DNA of 64,000 nt. Source: Streptomyces sp. NBC_00557. Its GTDB lineage: Bacteria; Actinomycetota; Actinomycetes; Streptomycetales; Streptomycetaceae. Location: positions 682,001 through 746,000 of the forward strand of contig NZ_CP107796.1 in the NCBI RefSeq assembly GCF_036345995.1. The letters run 5' to 3'. Below are positions 45,192-54,143 of the stretch, in pieces. Numbering within the stretch: position 1 is the first letter of the stretch; each line of letters opens with the position of its first letter. Below the pieces are notes generated by a model. The model was given only the letters and a program-made list of their open reading frames with translations, was not told the DNA's origin and did no database searches. A program made the position numbers and the translations under genes.

Positions 45192-47300
45192 TCAGTACCG
45201 CAGGCGCCTGGCCCGGAGCAGCATGACCAGGCCGGACAGCGCGAGCAGGGTGCCGAGCGCCGCGGGCCACAGATGCGACCCGGTCTCCGCGAGCGCGCCC
45301 TGTGTCCCCTGCGCCTGGGGCTGTGCGGGCGGGACGTTCCCGACGGCGCCGGCCTGGCCGGACGCGGACCGGCTGGGCTCGGCCTGCGGCGACTGCCGGG
45401 GCGGAGCGGGCGAGGACGTGGACACCGGGCGGGCGGGGCCGGTGGACCGCTCGGGCTGGGCGGTGCGGTCGCTCAGGGTGCCGTGGCCCTGCTCGGTGCC
45501 GTGGTCTTGTCCGTTGCCCTGGTCCGGCTGGGTGGTGCGGTGGTGCTGCCCGGTCGTGCGGGTCGGTGCGGACGTGCGGGTCGGTGCGGCCGTGCGGGTC
45601 GGTGCGGCCGTGCGGTGGGGTGTGGTGGTCGCGTCGGTCCGCGGGAGCTGGGAAGCCGTCGGGGCCGAGCCGGAGGTGGCGGAGGAGGTGGGCTGCTCGG
45701 TCGCACCGCCGCCCGGGGCGGCCGTGGTACCGGAGCCGGAGCCCGGGTCGGCCGTCGTACCGGAGCCGGAGCCCGGCGTGGGCGACGCGGTCGCACCCGA
45801 GCCGTCACCGTCGGGGCCGCACACACGGCCGGAGTTGATGCAGTCGACCATGTGGCGCATCAGGTCCTCGTCGAAGACGTTGATGAAGTCGCCGTGGTCG
45901 GTGACGGGCTTGTGCAGCTGCTCGGGGAAGGAGTCGACGGCGAACAGCGGGACCGTCCGGCCGCCGTCCTGCAGGCTCGGCGCCCGGACGTCGTAGACGA
46001 GGCGCTGCACCAGCTGCGGAATCGGCTGGAAGCCGGCCGGGCAGGAGCCGTCGGGGGCGGTGAAGGCCACATGCGTGCGGTGGTTGGCGCTGTCGGTGTT
46101 GCGGCCGTCCCAGCAGCTCTGGAAGCGGAAGGTGCGCACCACGTCGCTGCCCTGCGGGCACAGCGGGTACTTGTCCTTCAGCTGCCGGTCCTCGTAACCA
46201 GTGCAGCTCCAGGACGCGTTGGCGTTGGCGGGCCCGTTGACGAAGGCCTTGGCGTCGCCGGTGATGATGCGCAGGAAGCGGGGCATGGCGGTGACCTTGC
46301 CGCGCGGGTTGCCGACGAAGGTCAGGGTGACCTGCTTGGGGGTGACGATCCGGCCCGCGTTGCCCTCCGTGCCGCCGCCGGGGGATCCGGCGTCCCGCTC
46401 CTGCGTGCCGTCCTGCAGGCGCAGCACCGGCCAGTAGTACGTGGACCTGTCGCCCTGGTCGACGCAGCTCGTCCCGGCCTTCGCCAGGTCGTCGTCGCTA
46501 GCGAAGGCGCTGTTGCCCTGGTTGCCGACGTAGTCGTGGAAGTGGTGGGCGCCGTTGGAGACGCCGGGGGCGACGATGACGTTGTCGGAGTTGCGCAGTC
46601 CGTTCGCGTTGACTCCGCACTCGGAGGTGAAGCTGCCGCGCGAGGCGTCGGCCTGCTGCGGCGGGCTCGGCACATCGGGCTGCACCGAGGTGATGTCCGC
46701 GTAGTCGGAGGCGACGGGCCCGTTGCCGCCCTGCCCGGCGCCGTTCGGCGGGGCGGATCCGGACGGAGAGGCGGTGGCCGGGGAGCCGCCGGACGGGGCG
46801 GCCGTCGCCTGGGCGCCTGCGTCGTCTCCGGGGCGCAGGGTGCAGCCGGCGAGGGCGTCCAGGCCCTGCGGGCGCTCCCCCGCCCGGTCGACGGCGTCCG
46901 CGATCCGCGCGATCGACCCGGCCCGCTTCTCCTCGAGCGGCTTCATGATGGTGTCGTCGACCGAGCCGGAGTCCTGGCCGGCCGTCCAGCCCGACTGCTG
47001 GAGCTGCCGGTAGGCGTCGGCCGTCTGCCGGTCCAGCAGGGCGAGTTCACGGTCCACGTCGGATCGGGCCGCCTCGGGTACGGCGGTCAGCCGGGTGCCG
47101 ACATCCGGGCAGTCGATCGTGGGCATGCCGGTGGACAGGACGTGGCCGGTTCCGTTCGTGCCGGATCCGTCGCCCCAGGACTCGGTCGCGGAGGCGTAGA
47201 CGTTCGCCGCGACGAGCCCGCCTCCGCCCAGCATCAGGGCGACCGCTGCGAAGGTCGCGCGTCGTGCGCGGGTCGGGCGTCTGCGCTTGTTGCGTGCCAA
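45192..47300 (-). CDS. DUF1996 surface protein with LAETG sortase signal
   Basis: A 702-residue cell-surface protein. The N-terminus has a basic stretch and hydrophobic leader (RRATFAAVALMLGGGGLVAA). Residues about 230-500 match DUF1996, with VSNGAHHFHDYVGNQ, FRFQSCWDGRNTDSANHR and SCPAGFQPIPQL, a secreted domain found in fungi and actinobacteria. Then comes a long Ser/Thr/Pro/Gly-rich stalk, and the end has LAETG, a hydrophobic helix and RARRLRY. LAxTG is the site used by class E sortases of Streptomyces. The start is TTG at 47300, with AGGGGA 5 bases upstream. It is divergent from the NlpC/P60 gene by 310 bases. Confidence 0.88.
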   Translation of the reverse strand: MARNKRRRPTRARRATFAAVALMLGGGGLVAANVYASATESWGDGSGTNGTGHVLSTGMPTIDCPDVGTRLTAVPEAARSDVDRELALLDRQTADAYRQLQQSGWTAGQDSGSVDDTIMKPLEEKRAGSIARIADAVDRAGERPQGLDALAGCTLRPGDDAGAQATAAPSGGSPATASPSGSAPPNGAGQGGNGPVASDYADITSVQPDVPSPPQQADASRGSFTSECGVNANGLRNSDNVIVAPGVSNGAHHFHDYVGNQGNSAFASDDDLAKAGTSCVDQGDRSTYYWPVLRLQDGTQERDAGSPGGGTEGNAGRIVTPKQVTLTFVGNPRGKVTAMPRFLRIITGDAKAFVNGPANANASWSCTGYEDRQLKDKYPLCPQGSDVVRTFRFQSCWDGRNTDSANHRTHVAFTAPDGSCPAGFQPIPQLVQRLVYDVRAPSLQDGGRTVPLFAVDSFPEQLHKPVTDHGDFINVFDEDLMRHMVDCINSGRVCGPDGDGSGATASPTPGSGSGTTADPGSGSGTTAAPGGGATEQPTSSATSGSAPTASQLPRTDATTTPHRTAAPTRTAAPTRTSAPTRTTGQHHRTTQPDQGNGQDHGTEQGHGTLSDRTAQPERSTGPARPVSTSSPAPPRQSPQAEPSRSASGQAGAVGNVPPAQPQAQGTQGALAETGSHLWPAALGTLLALSGLVMLLRARRLRY
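45556..45609. repeat. three 18-bp tandem repeats in the stalk of the DUF1996 gene
   Basis: The unit GTGCGGGTCGGTGCGGCC occurs three times in a row with one base difference, giving six-residue Thr/Ala/Pro/Arg repeats (RTAAPT) in the surface-protein stalk. It is likely a length-variable spacer. Confidence 0.85.
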
Positions 47301-47610
47301 GGTCGTCCCCTGTGTGGTGTGTGCGCCGGTGCGTCGGTCGGGCGTGGAACTCCCCGGGCTCATACGGACGGCCGGGCCGATGTGTTCAACGCCCTCGCGA
47401 ATTCACCGGCACCTCACAGGAAACCGCGGGTCCCGCCCCTTCCCCTTCGACCGCCGTCGCGAACATCACAAAAAGGTATCGGACATTTCGCCTCTCAACC
47501 TTCACATGAGCCACACACCTTGGCTAGGTTGACGCGAGGCCGCCCGGCAGGTGAGGGACCGGACGCAACGGCCCAACTGCCCTGCGGGGCAAGGAAGGAG
47601 CGTGTCTTCC

Positions 47611-49815
47611 ATGGCGCCGGAGAGCCGCGACGGAGTACCGGGACGGGACGAGGTACGGCAACGGATCGACTCCCTTTACGACCAGGCCGAGAACGCGACC
47701 GGGAACTACAACGCGACCCGGGCCATGGCCTCGGTGAAGCGCTCGCGGGGAGTTCCGCTCGCCAAGCGGCGGCGGCCGGATCCCGCTCTCGACGAGGTCG
47801 CCCGGCAGTGGTTCGAGGCGGCCCGTGCCAAGCTCGGCCCGACCGTACCCGCCGTGCTCCCCGCGGACCGGCTCCCCGACGCCCCGCCGGCCGAGCGGCG
47901 CGGCCGGGACCGGTGGGGCGGCACACCGGACGCCCCGGGCCTGGCAGCGCGCCGCACCGAGGCCCTGGAGCGGGCCGCCGAGCGTACGGTGGCCGAGCTG
48001 ACGGCCGGCCGGCCCACGGACCCGGAGAGCCTGGCCCTCGCCGCCCGCGAAAGCGCCCGAGCGGCACTTCCCGGTCCACGGCGCCCCGAACTCCCGGGCG
48101 GGGCAGGTGACTTCTCCGGGCCGATCGGCGAGGTCCGAGGTGGCGGGGGCGACGGAGGTACCTGGGGCACCGGGGGCGTCCAGCCGCCGGGGCCGGCAGC
48201 CCTGACGGCCCCGGCCGGCCAGGCGACCCCGGCCGGTCCAGGAGCCCTGACGGCCCCGGCCGGTCCAGGGGCCCTGACGGCTGCGGCCGGTTCGGCAGGC
48301 TTGATGGCCCCGACCGGTTCGGCAGGCTTGATGGCTCCGACCGGCTCGGCAGCCCTTACGGCTCCGCTCGCCGGGGGCGTACCGGCGGGGCTCGGGCCGG
48401 TGGAGCCGGCGGGACTCGGGCCGCTGCAGTCGGGGGGTCCGGGAACGGTGAATGCCGCCGGTCCGGGTGCGGGACTGCCGTCCGGCCTGGGTACGTCGGA
48501 ACCGGGGGGCTTGGACACCGTACTGCCCGCCGGCCTCGGTACGGCGGACCCAACCGGCCTGAGTACGGGACTTCCGTCCGGCCTGGGCAGCTCGGGTCCG
48601 GGGGGCCTGGACACCGGACTGCCGGCCGGCCTCGATACCGCTCAACCGGCGGGCTTGGGCACAGGGTTGACGGTCGACCCGGGTGCGGCGGTGTCCGGAG
48701 CCCTGGGTGGGGCGCGAGTGGCCGGTCTCGGTCCTGCCGAGACCGCCGTGCTCCCGGTGACCGCCCTCTCCGACGCCCAGGGAACCCCGGCCCAGGGGCC
48801 GAGTCCGTTCCCCGGTGTCGCCCGGTCGGGCCGCACCTCCCCCGGCGCTTCGAAGGCGGCCAACCAGCGCAAGCTCGCCGCCGCGAGCGACGTGCTCTCG
48901 CGGTACACCGCCCGACTGACCACCTCCACGGCGGCCGCCCACGCCGCGTCCGTCACGGCCGCCGAGCCGCCCCGGTCCATGACCGCGTCCCCGGCACCGG
49001 CACCGGCACCGGGGACGGACGTACCGCCCGCGTCGGTTACGTCCTCACCGAGCTTCACGGCGGCAACGCCCGGCCCGGTTACCGCCACGGCCGCACCACC
49101 CGCGCCGGACACGGGCGGCTCCCCCGCCATGGCCCCGCCGCCCCCTCCGTTCACGGTCGCAGAACCGGCCCCCGCGCCCGCACCACCGGCATCCGCACCG
49201 GCAGCGGCACCGGTCGCGGCAGCGCCCCCGGCATCGGTCATGGCCCCACCGCCCCCTCCGTTCACAGCGGTACCGCCGGCCTCCGCGACCGGCACGCCAC
49301 CCCCAGCCGCCGTACCCGCCGCCCCCGCGGCCGGGCAGTGGCCCGGGTCGCAGTGGGCGGAGTCTCCCGCGCCGGAGCCCTGGACCACCGCGCCGGACGC
49401 CATGGCTTCCATGACCGGCACCGGCTCCCTGCACCCCGTCGCCGGTTCGCCCCGGGCCGCGCGGGCCGCCAAGGCCATCGCGTTCGCCCGGGCGCAGATC
49501 GGGAAGCCGTGTGTGTGGGGTGCGACCGGGCCGGACTCGTACGACTGCTCCAGCCTCACCCAGGCAGCCTGGCGGGCCGCCGGGGTCGAGTTGCCACGGG
49601 CCGCGTACCGGCAGGCGCTCGCCGGCGCCCCTGTCACCCTCGCCGGGATCGAGCCCGGTGACCTGGTGCTCTTCTTCGACGACGACCGGCATGTGGGCCT
49701 TTACACCGGCGGCGGGATGATGGTGCACGCGCCGGGCCCGGGGGCGTCGATACGCGAGGAGTCGATCTACGGCGCCGGCGAGTCGGCGATCCACCGGATC
49801 GTGCGGCCCGCGTGA
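47611..49815 (+). CDS. NlpC/P60 endopeptidase with very long low-complexity linker
   Basis: A 734-residue protein. The last 120 residues form an NlpC/P60 cysteine peptidase that cleaves peptidoglycan stem peptides: Cys646 in YDCSSLTQAAW, and His694 in RHVGLYTGGGMMVHAPG. The first 140 residues look coiled (RQRIDSLYDQAENATGNYNA, as in Streptomyces cell-wall hydrolases). Between lie about 400 residues rich in Ala, Pro, Gly and Thr, with quasi-repeats (AGLGT, GLDTGLPAGL). No signal peptide is obvious, so export is not proven. The ATG at 47611 was chosen for its spacing to AAGGAAGGAG; a GTG at 47602 is also possible. Confidence 0.85.
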   Translation: MAPESRDGVPGRDEVRQRIDSLYDQAENATGNYNATRAMASVKRSRGVPLAKRRRPDPALDEVARQWFEAARAKLGPTVPAVLPADRLPDAPPAERRGRDRWGGTPDAPGLAARRTEALERAAERTVAELTAGRPTDPESLALAARESARAALPGPRRPELPGGAGDFSGPIGEVRGGGGDGGTWGTGGVQPPGPAALTAPAGQATPAGPGALTAPAGPGALTAAAGSAGLMAPTGSAGLMAPTGSAALTAPLAGGVPAGLGPVEPAGLGPLQSGGPGTVNAAGPGAGLPSGLGTSEPGGLDTVLPAGLGTADPTGLSTGLPSGLGSSGPGGLDTGLPAGLDTAQPAGLGTGLTVDPGAAVSGALGGARVAGLGPAETAVLPVTALSDAQGTPAQGPSPFPGVARSGRTSPGASKAANQRKLAAASDVLSRYTARLTTSTAAAHAASVTAAEPPRSMTASPAPAPAPGTDVPPASVTSSPSFTAATPGPVTATAAPPAPDTGGSPAMAPPPPPFTVAEPAPAPAPPASAPAAAPVAAAPPASVMAPPPPPFTAVPPASATGTPPPAAVPAAPAAGQWPGSQWAESPAPEPWTTAPDAMASMTGTGSLHPVAGSPRAARAAKAIAFARAQIGKPCVWGATGPDSYDCSSLTQAAWRAAGVELPRAAYRQALAGAPVTLAGIEPGDLVLFFDDDRHVGLYTGGGMMVHAPGPGASIREESIYGAGESAIHRIVRPA

Positions 49816-49828
49816 GGCCCGGGACGGG

Positions 49829-50887
49829 TCAGCCGCGCCGCCGGCGGGCGCGCCGGCTCTCGTAGTGGTCGAGCAGGGTCTCCTCCAACGGACGGTAGGT
49901 CAGGCCGAGTTCGCGGACACTGCGGCTGTTGTCGACGCGGAAGCGGATGCCCAGGTGCTTGCGGATGTAGTCCTGGGTGAGGCCGAAGGCGGGGCCCAGG
50001 ACGCGGACCGGCCAGTGCGGCAGCCTGGTGCGCGGCAGGCGTGGATCGCGGGGGTGGTGGGCGAGGATGACGCGGGCCATCTCGTGGAACGACGTCATGG
50101 TCTCGGCGGCCACGATGTACCGCCCGTGCGCCGCCGGGTTCTCGGCGGCGGCGATGTGCGCGTCGGCGACGTCCCGGACGTCCGCCGTGGTGAAGCTGAA
50201 GTCCGGGGCGCCGTACCAGAAGTACCCCTGGAACAGCTCGTCCAGCAGGAACAGGCTGCCGGAACCGGAGGCCGGCGTGAAGGAAGGTCCCAGGATCAGC
50301 CCGGGGTTGACCGACACCATGCGCCAGCGGTCCTGCGCCGACTCGGCCCGCCAGGCGGCGCGTTCGGCCAGCGTCTTGGCGTAGTGGTAGGGGTTGTCCT
50401 CGACGGTGCTGGTGGTGTTGAAGTACCGCTCGGAGAGAACCTGACCGTCCATCGCGAGCACGTCGGCGTACGTGCCGAAGACGGCGCCCACGGTGGAGGT
50501 GAGGACGAGCGTCCGCACCTCGGGGGTCCGCTCGATCGCCCCCAGGACGTTGCGGGTGCCCAGCAGCGCCGGGTCCACGACGTCCCGCCGGCCGTCCCTG
50601 ATCTGCTCCGGCATCAGGAACGGCGAGGCCACATGGAAGACGACCGAGCAGCCGCGGAACGCGGCGTCGAAGACGCCGGACTTCAGCAAGTCCGCCTCGA
50701 ACAGCTCCAGTCGGCCGGGAAACGCCTCCTGCAGTTCCCACAGCGGCCGGACCTTCGGCGCGTCGGCCCTGTCGCGCACGGTGGCGTGTACCGGATAACC
50801 CCGCTCCAGCAGGCGTCGTACCAGATGACTGCCGACGAATCCGCTGCCGCCGGTCACCGCCACGGCCGTCCTCGTGTCCGCGCCCAC
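49829..50887 (-). CDS. NAD(P)-dependent epimerase/dihydroflavonol-4-reductase-like
   Basis: A 352-residue extended short-chain dehydrogenase of the DFR/3-beta-HSD-like type. It opens with AVAVTGGSGFVGSHLVRRL, the NAD(P) motif, and has the active site NPYHYAKTLAERAAW with the Y-x-x-x-K pair. VVFHVASPFLMP follows the third strand and VDNSRSVRELGLTYRP is the usual C-terminal feature. It should reduce or epimerise a small carbonyl compound in the cytosol; the substrate is unknown. GTG at 50887 with GAGGGGG upstream. It is divergent from fprA across 203 bases that contain an inverted repeat and an iron-box-like sequence. Confidence 0.86.
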   Translation of the reverse strand: MGADTRTAVAVTGGSGFVGSHLVRRLLERGYPVHATVRDRADAPKVRPLWELQEAFPGRLELFEADLLKSGVFDAAFRGCSVVFHVASPFLMPEQIRDGRRDVVDPALLGTRNVLGAIERTPEVRTLVLTSTVGAVFGTYADVLAMDGQVLSERYFNTTSTVEDNPYHYAKTLAERAAWRAESAQDRWRMVSVNPGLILGPSFTPASGSGSLFLLDELFQGYFWYGAPDFSFTTADVRDVADAHIAAAENPAAHGRYIVAAETMTSFHEMARVILAHHPRDPRLPRTRLPHWPVRVLGPAFGLTQDYIRKHLGIRFRVDNSRSVRELGLTYRPLEETLLDHYESRRARRRRG

Positions 50888-50980
50888 GCCCGCCCCCTCT
50901 CACGCCAGGAGGACAGGGTCGCGCATCGCGCCGCTGCGGCGGAACACCGAGGACAGGGGATGAGGCAGGCCTGGCCCAGC

Positions 50981-50997
50981 CATAAGATCCACTTATG
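50981..50997. promoter_or_regulatory. CATAAG/CTTATG inverted repeat
   Basis: A 6-bp perfect inverted repeat with a 5-base spacer in AT-rich sequence between the divergent epimerase and fprA genes. It has the look of an operator; no regulator gene lies nearby. Confidence 0.4.
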
Positions 50998-51036
50998 AGG
51001 TCATAGACCCGACCCGCATACCGAGTTAGGTCACCC

Positions 51037-51055
51037 TTAGTTTAGGCTTCCCGAT
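51037..51055 (+). promoter_or_regulatory. iron-box-like sequence upstream of fprA
   Basis: The 19 bases here match 14 of 19 positions of the DmdR/IdeR iron-box consensus as I recall it, including TTAG and TTAGGCT. The site lies 36 bases before the reductase start, where iron-dependent repression would make sense for a ferredoxin reductase. Confidence 0.4.
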
Positions 51056-51090
51056 CAGAGCCGCCCATCAGACGCGAAGGGAACCTGATC

Positions 51091-52455
51091 ATGCCGCGCC
51101 CCCTGCGGGTAGCCATCGTCGGAGCCGGCCCCGCCGGGATCTACGCCGCCGACGCCCTGCTCAAGTCCGAGGTGGCCGCCGACCCCGGCGTGTCCATCGA
51201 CCTCTTCGAGCGGATGCCCGCCCCGTTCGGCCTGATCCGGTACGGCGTCGCGCCCGACCACCCGCGCATCAAGGGCATCGTCACCGCCCTGCACCAGGTC
51301 CTCGACAAGCCGCAGATCCGGCTGTTCGGCAACGTCGACTACCCGACCGACATCAGTCTGGACGACCTGCGCGCCTTCTACGACGCGGTGATCTTCTCCA
51401 CCGGCGCGACGGCCGACCGCGAGCTGCCGATTCCCGGCATCGACCTGGACGGCTCCCACGGCGCCGCCGAGTTCGTCTCGTGGTACGACGGCCACCCGGA
51501 CGTGTCCCGCACCTGGCCGCTGCAGGCCGAGAAGGTCGCGGTGCTCGGCGTCGGCAACGTCGCGCTCGACGTGGCCCGGATCCTCGCCAAGACCGCGGAC
51601 GAACTGCTGCCGACCGAGATCCCGCCGAACGTCTACGACGGCCTGAAGGCCAACAAGGCGGTGGAGATCCACGTCTTCGGCCGGCGTGGCCCCGCCCAGG
51701 CGAAGTTCAGCCCGATGGAGCTGCGCGAGCTGGACCACTCGCCGAACATCGAGGTCATCGTCGACCCCGAGGACATCGACTACGACGAGGGCTCGATCGA
51801 GACCCGGCGCGGCAACAAGCAGGCCGACATGGTCGCCAAGACGCTGGAGAACTGGGCGATCCGCGATGCCGGCGACCGTCCGCACAAGCTGTTCCTGCAC
51901 TTCTTCGAGTCCCCCGTGGAGATCCTCGGCGAGGACGGCAAGGTCGTCGGACTGCGCACCGAGCGCACCGCCCTGGACGGCACCGGCAACGTCAAGGGCA
52001 CCGGCGAGTTCAAGGACTGGGACGTCACGGCGGTCTACCGCGCGGTCGGCTACCTCTCCGAGAAGCTGCCCAAGCTCCCCTGGGACATCGAGTCGGGCAC
52101 CGTCCCGGACGAGGGCGGCCGGGTCATCGAGGAGGGCGGCGCCCATCTGCAGTCCACCTATGTCACCGGCTGGATCCGGCGCGGCCCGGTCGGCCTGATC
52201 GGCCACACCAAGGGCGACGCCAACGAGACCGTCGCCAACCTGCTGGACGACTACGCGAACGGCCGGCTGCACACCCCGGCCGCGCCCGAGCCGGAGGCCG
52301 TGGACGCCTTCCTCGCCGAGCGCGAGGTCCGCTTCACCACCTGGGAGGGCTGGTACAAGCTGGACGCCGCCGAACGCGCCCTCGGCGAGCCGCAGGGCCG
52401 CGAACGCGTGAAGATCGTCGAGCGTGAGGACATGCTGCGCGAGAGCGGGGCGTGA
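51091..52455 (+). CDS. fprA: ferredoxin/flavodoxin-NADP+ reductase, FprA type
   Basis: A 454-residue adrenodoxin-reductase-like flavoprotein. FAD motif VAIVGAGPAGIYAADALL at the N-terminus; APFGLIRYGVAPDHP is the family signature, and VAVLGVGNVALDVARILAK is the NADP motif. The C-terminal domain has IRRGPVGLIGHTKGDANETV, the FAD-contacting segment. It transfers electrons between NADPH and ferredoxin in the cytosol, serving P450s or other ferredoxin-dependent enzymes. The ATG has AAGGGAA 7 bases upstream. An iron-box-like sequence lies upstream. A 12-bp hairpin follows the stop. Confidence 0.93.
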   Translation: MPRPLRVAIVGAGPAGIYAADALLKSEVAADPGVSIDLFERMPAPFGLIRYGVAPDHPRIKGIVTALHQVLDKPQIRLFGNVDYPTDISLDDLRAFYDAVIFSTGATADRELPIPGIDLDGSHGAAEFVSWYDGHPDVSRTWPLQAEKVAVLGVGNVALDVARILAKTADELLPTEIPPNVYDGLKANKAVEIHVFGRRGPAQAKFSPMELRELDHSPNIEVIVDPEDIDYDEGSIETRRGNKQADMVAKTLENWAIRDAGDRPHKLFLHFFESPVEILGEDGKVVGLRTERTALDGTGNVKGTGEFKDWDVTAVYRAVGYLSEKLPKLPWDIESGTVPDEGGRVIEEGGAHLQSTYVTGWIRRGPVGLIGHTKGDANETVANLLDDYANGRLHTPAAPEPEAVDAFLAEREVRFTTWEGWYKLDAAERALGEPQGRERVKIVEREDMLRESGA

Positions 52456-52478
52456 GTCCCGCACGTCAGGGACGATGA

Positions 52479-52506
52479 GGGGGCCGGCGCCGGTGCGCCG
52501 GCCCCC
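52479..52506 (+). terminator. 12-bp hairpin terminator after fprA
   Basis: GGGGGCCGGCGC and its exact complement close the tetraloop CGGT, 24 bases after the fprA stop. It separates fprA from the DUF1152 gene. Confidence 0.82.
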
Positions 52507-52577
52507 GAGCGCAGGGCGGCGCGGCGCCGGAAGAAACCCTGATGAGCCCCGGAAACCGGCCCTGTTAGGGTCCAGCG

Positions 52578-53543
52578 GTGTCCTCCCTCCGTGAGCCCCT
52601 GTTCTTCACCCGTCTGCGCGGGGCCCGGCGCGTCCTCGTCGCCGGGGCGGGCGGCGGCTTCGACGTCTACGCCGGGCTTCCCCTGGCGCTCGCCCTGCGG
52701 TCCGCCGGAAGCGAGGTGCACCTGGCCAACCTGTCCTTCTCCGACCTGTACGGCCTGGGCGCCGACCACTGGGTGGCGCCGGACGTCGCCGCCGTCCGCC
52801 CGGACACCCCGCAGCGCGGCGACTACTTCCCCGAGCGCTCGCTCGCGCAGTGGCTCCGGGCGCAGGGGCTGCCGGACACCGTGTACGCCTTTCCCCTCAC
52901 CGGTGTCGAGCCGCTGCGCGCCGCCTACCGGGAACTGGCCGGGCACCTGGGCGGGCTGGACGCGGTGGTGCTGGTCGACGGCGGGACCGACATCCTGATG
53001 CGGGGCGACGAGCACGGGCTCGGCACGCCCGAGGAGGACATGGCGAGCCTGGCCGCCGTCGCGGGTCTCGCGGAGGTCCCGCACCGGCTGGTGGCCTGCC
53101 TGGGTTTCGGGGTGGACGCCTATCACGGCGTCAACCACTCGCTGGCGCTGGAGAACCTGGCCGCCCTGGACCGCGCGGGCGGCTATCTGGGCGCGTTCTC
53201 GCTTCCCCGGGACAGCGCCGAGGGCGCCGCCTACCTCGACGCGGTGGCCCACGCCCAGCGCTGCCACGCCGGTCACCCGAGCATCGTGCACGGATCCGTC
53301 GCCGCCGCGGTGCGCGGCGACTTCGGTGACGTGCGGTTCACCGAACGCACCCGGGACAGCGAGCTGTTCGTCAACCCGCTGATGAGCCTGTACTTCTGCG
53401 TGGACCTGCCCGCTCTGGCCGACGCCAACCTCTACCTGGACCGGCTGTCGGACACCGTCCTGATGCGCCAGATCAGCTCGGCCATCGCCGGCTTCCGCGA
53501 GGAGCTGCCCCGTCAGCGCCCGCCCCGGGCGTTCCCGCACTAG
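52578..53543 (+). CDS. DUF1152 protein
   Basis: A 321-residue DUF1152 family protein, found in bacteria and archaea with no settled function. It opens with ARRVLVAGAGGGFDVYAGLP, a Rossmann-like glycine-rich loop, and includes DAVVLVDGGTDILMRGDEHG and RHQISS-like C-terminal helix (VLMRQISSAIAGFREEL). No signal peptide. The GTG at 52578 lies 6 bases after TAGGGT, a -10-like hexamer, and has no Shine-Dalgarno sequence, so the mRNA is probably leaderless. It is preceded by the fprA terminator, which makes this an independent transcript. Confidence 0.85.
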   Translation: MSSLREPLFFTRLRGARRVLVAGAGGGFDVYAGLPLALALRSAGSEVHLANLSFSDLYGLGADHWVAPDVAAVRPDTPQRGDYFPERSLAQWLRAQGLPDTVYAFPLTGVEPLRAAYRELAGHLGGLDAVVLVDGGTDILMRGDEHGLGTPEEDMASLAAVAGLAEVPHRLVACLGFGVDAYHGVNHSLALENLAALDRAGGYLGAFSLPRDSAEGAAYLDAVAHAQRCHAGHPSIVHGSVAAAVRGDFGDVRFTERTRDSELFVNPLMSLYFCVDLPALADANLYLDRLSDTVLMRQISSAIAGFREELPRQRPPRAFPH

Positions 53544-53591
53544 GTCCGGCACGGGCTGATCGGGCAGAGACTCCCGGAGCATGATGTGGGC

Positions 53592-54143
53592 ATGAAGATT
53601 CCCGACCGACGGATCGAACTGTTCACCGGCGCCGGCAGCGAGCACCGGTTCAGCGGCCCCGCGACCGGCGACGAGCGGAGCATGCTGGTGGCGATGCTGG
53701 ACGCCCAGCGCGCCACCCTGAAGCTGAAGTGCTCGGGCCTGGGGCCGGAGTTGGCCCGGCGGTCGGTGTCCCCGTCCTCGCTGTCCCTGCTCGGCCTCGT
53801 CCGGCACCTGGCCGACGTGGAACGCCGCTGGTTCCGGGCGGTGCTCGCCGGGCAGGACGTGGAGCTGCGCTTCTCCTCCCCGCAGGACCCGGAGGGCGAC
53901 TTCGACGGCGCGGCCCCCGATCCCGGCGTCGTCGCGGCGTCCTGGGAGGCCTGGCACGCCGAAGTCGCCTTCGCGGAGGCGTTCGTCGCCGAGGCCGCGG
54001 ACCTCGGCGTCGAGGGCCACGACGCCTGGCGGGGCACGGTGTCCCTGCGCTGGGTGCTCGTCCACATGATCGAGGAGTACGCCCGCCACAACGGCCACGC
54101 GGACCTGATCCGCGAACGGATCGACGGCGCCGTCGGGGTGTGA
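53592..54143 (+). CDS. DinB/DUF664 family protein
   Basis: A 183-residue four-helix-bundle protein of the DinB-like (DUF664) type. The N-terminal helix is ERSMLVAMLDAQRATLKLKC, followed by GLVRHLADVERRWFRAVLAG, containing the first metal histidine, and SLRWVLVHMIEEYARHNGHA, giving the other two histidines. Such proteins include thiol-dependent transferases that use mycothiol. The ATG at 53592 is chosen over a GTG two codons earlier. It lies 48 bases after the DUF1152 gene and may be co-transcribed. Confidence 0.88.
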   Translation: MKIPDRRIELFTGAGSEHRFSGPATGDERSMLVAMLDAQRATLKLKCSGLGPELARRSVSPSSLSLLGLVRHLADVERRWFRAVLAGQDVELRFSSPQDPEGDFDGAAPDPGVVAASWEAWHAEVAFAEAFVAEAADLGVEGHDAWRGTVSLRWVLVHMIEEYARHNGHADLIRERIDGAVGV

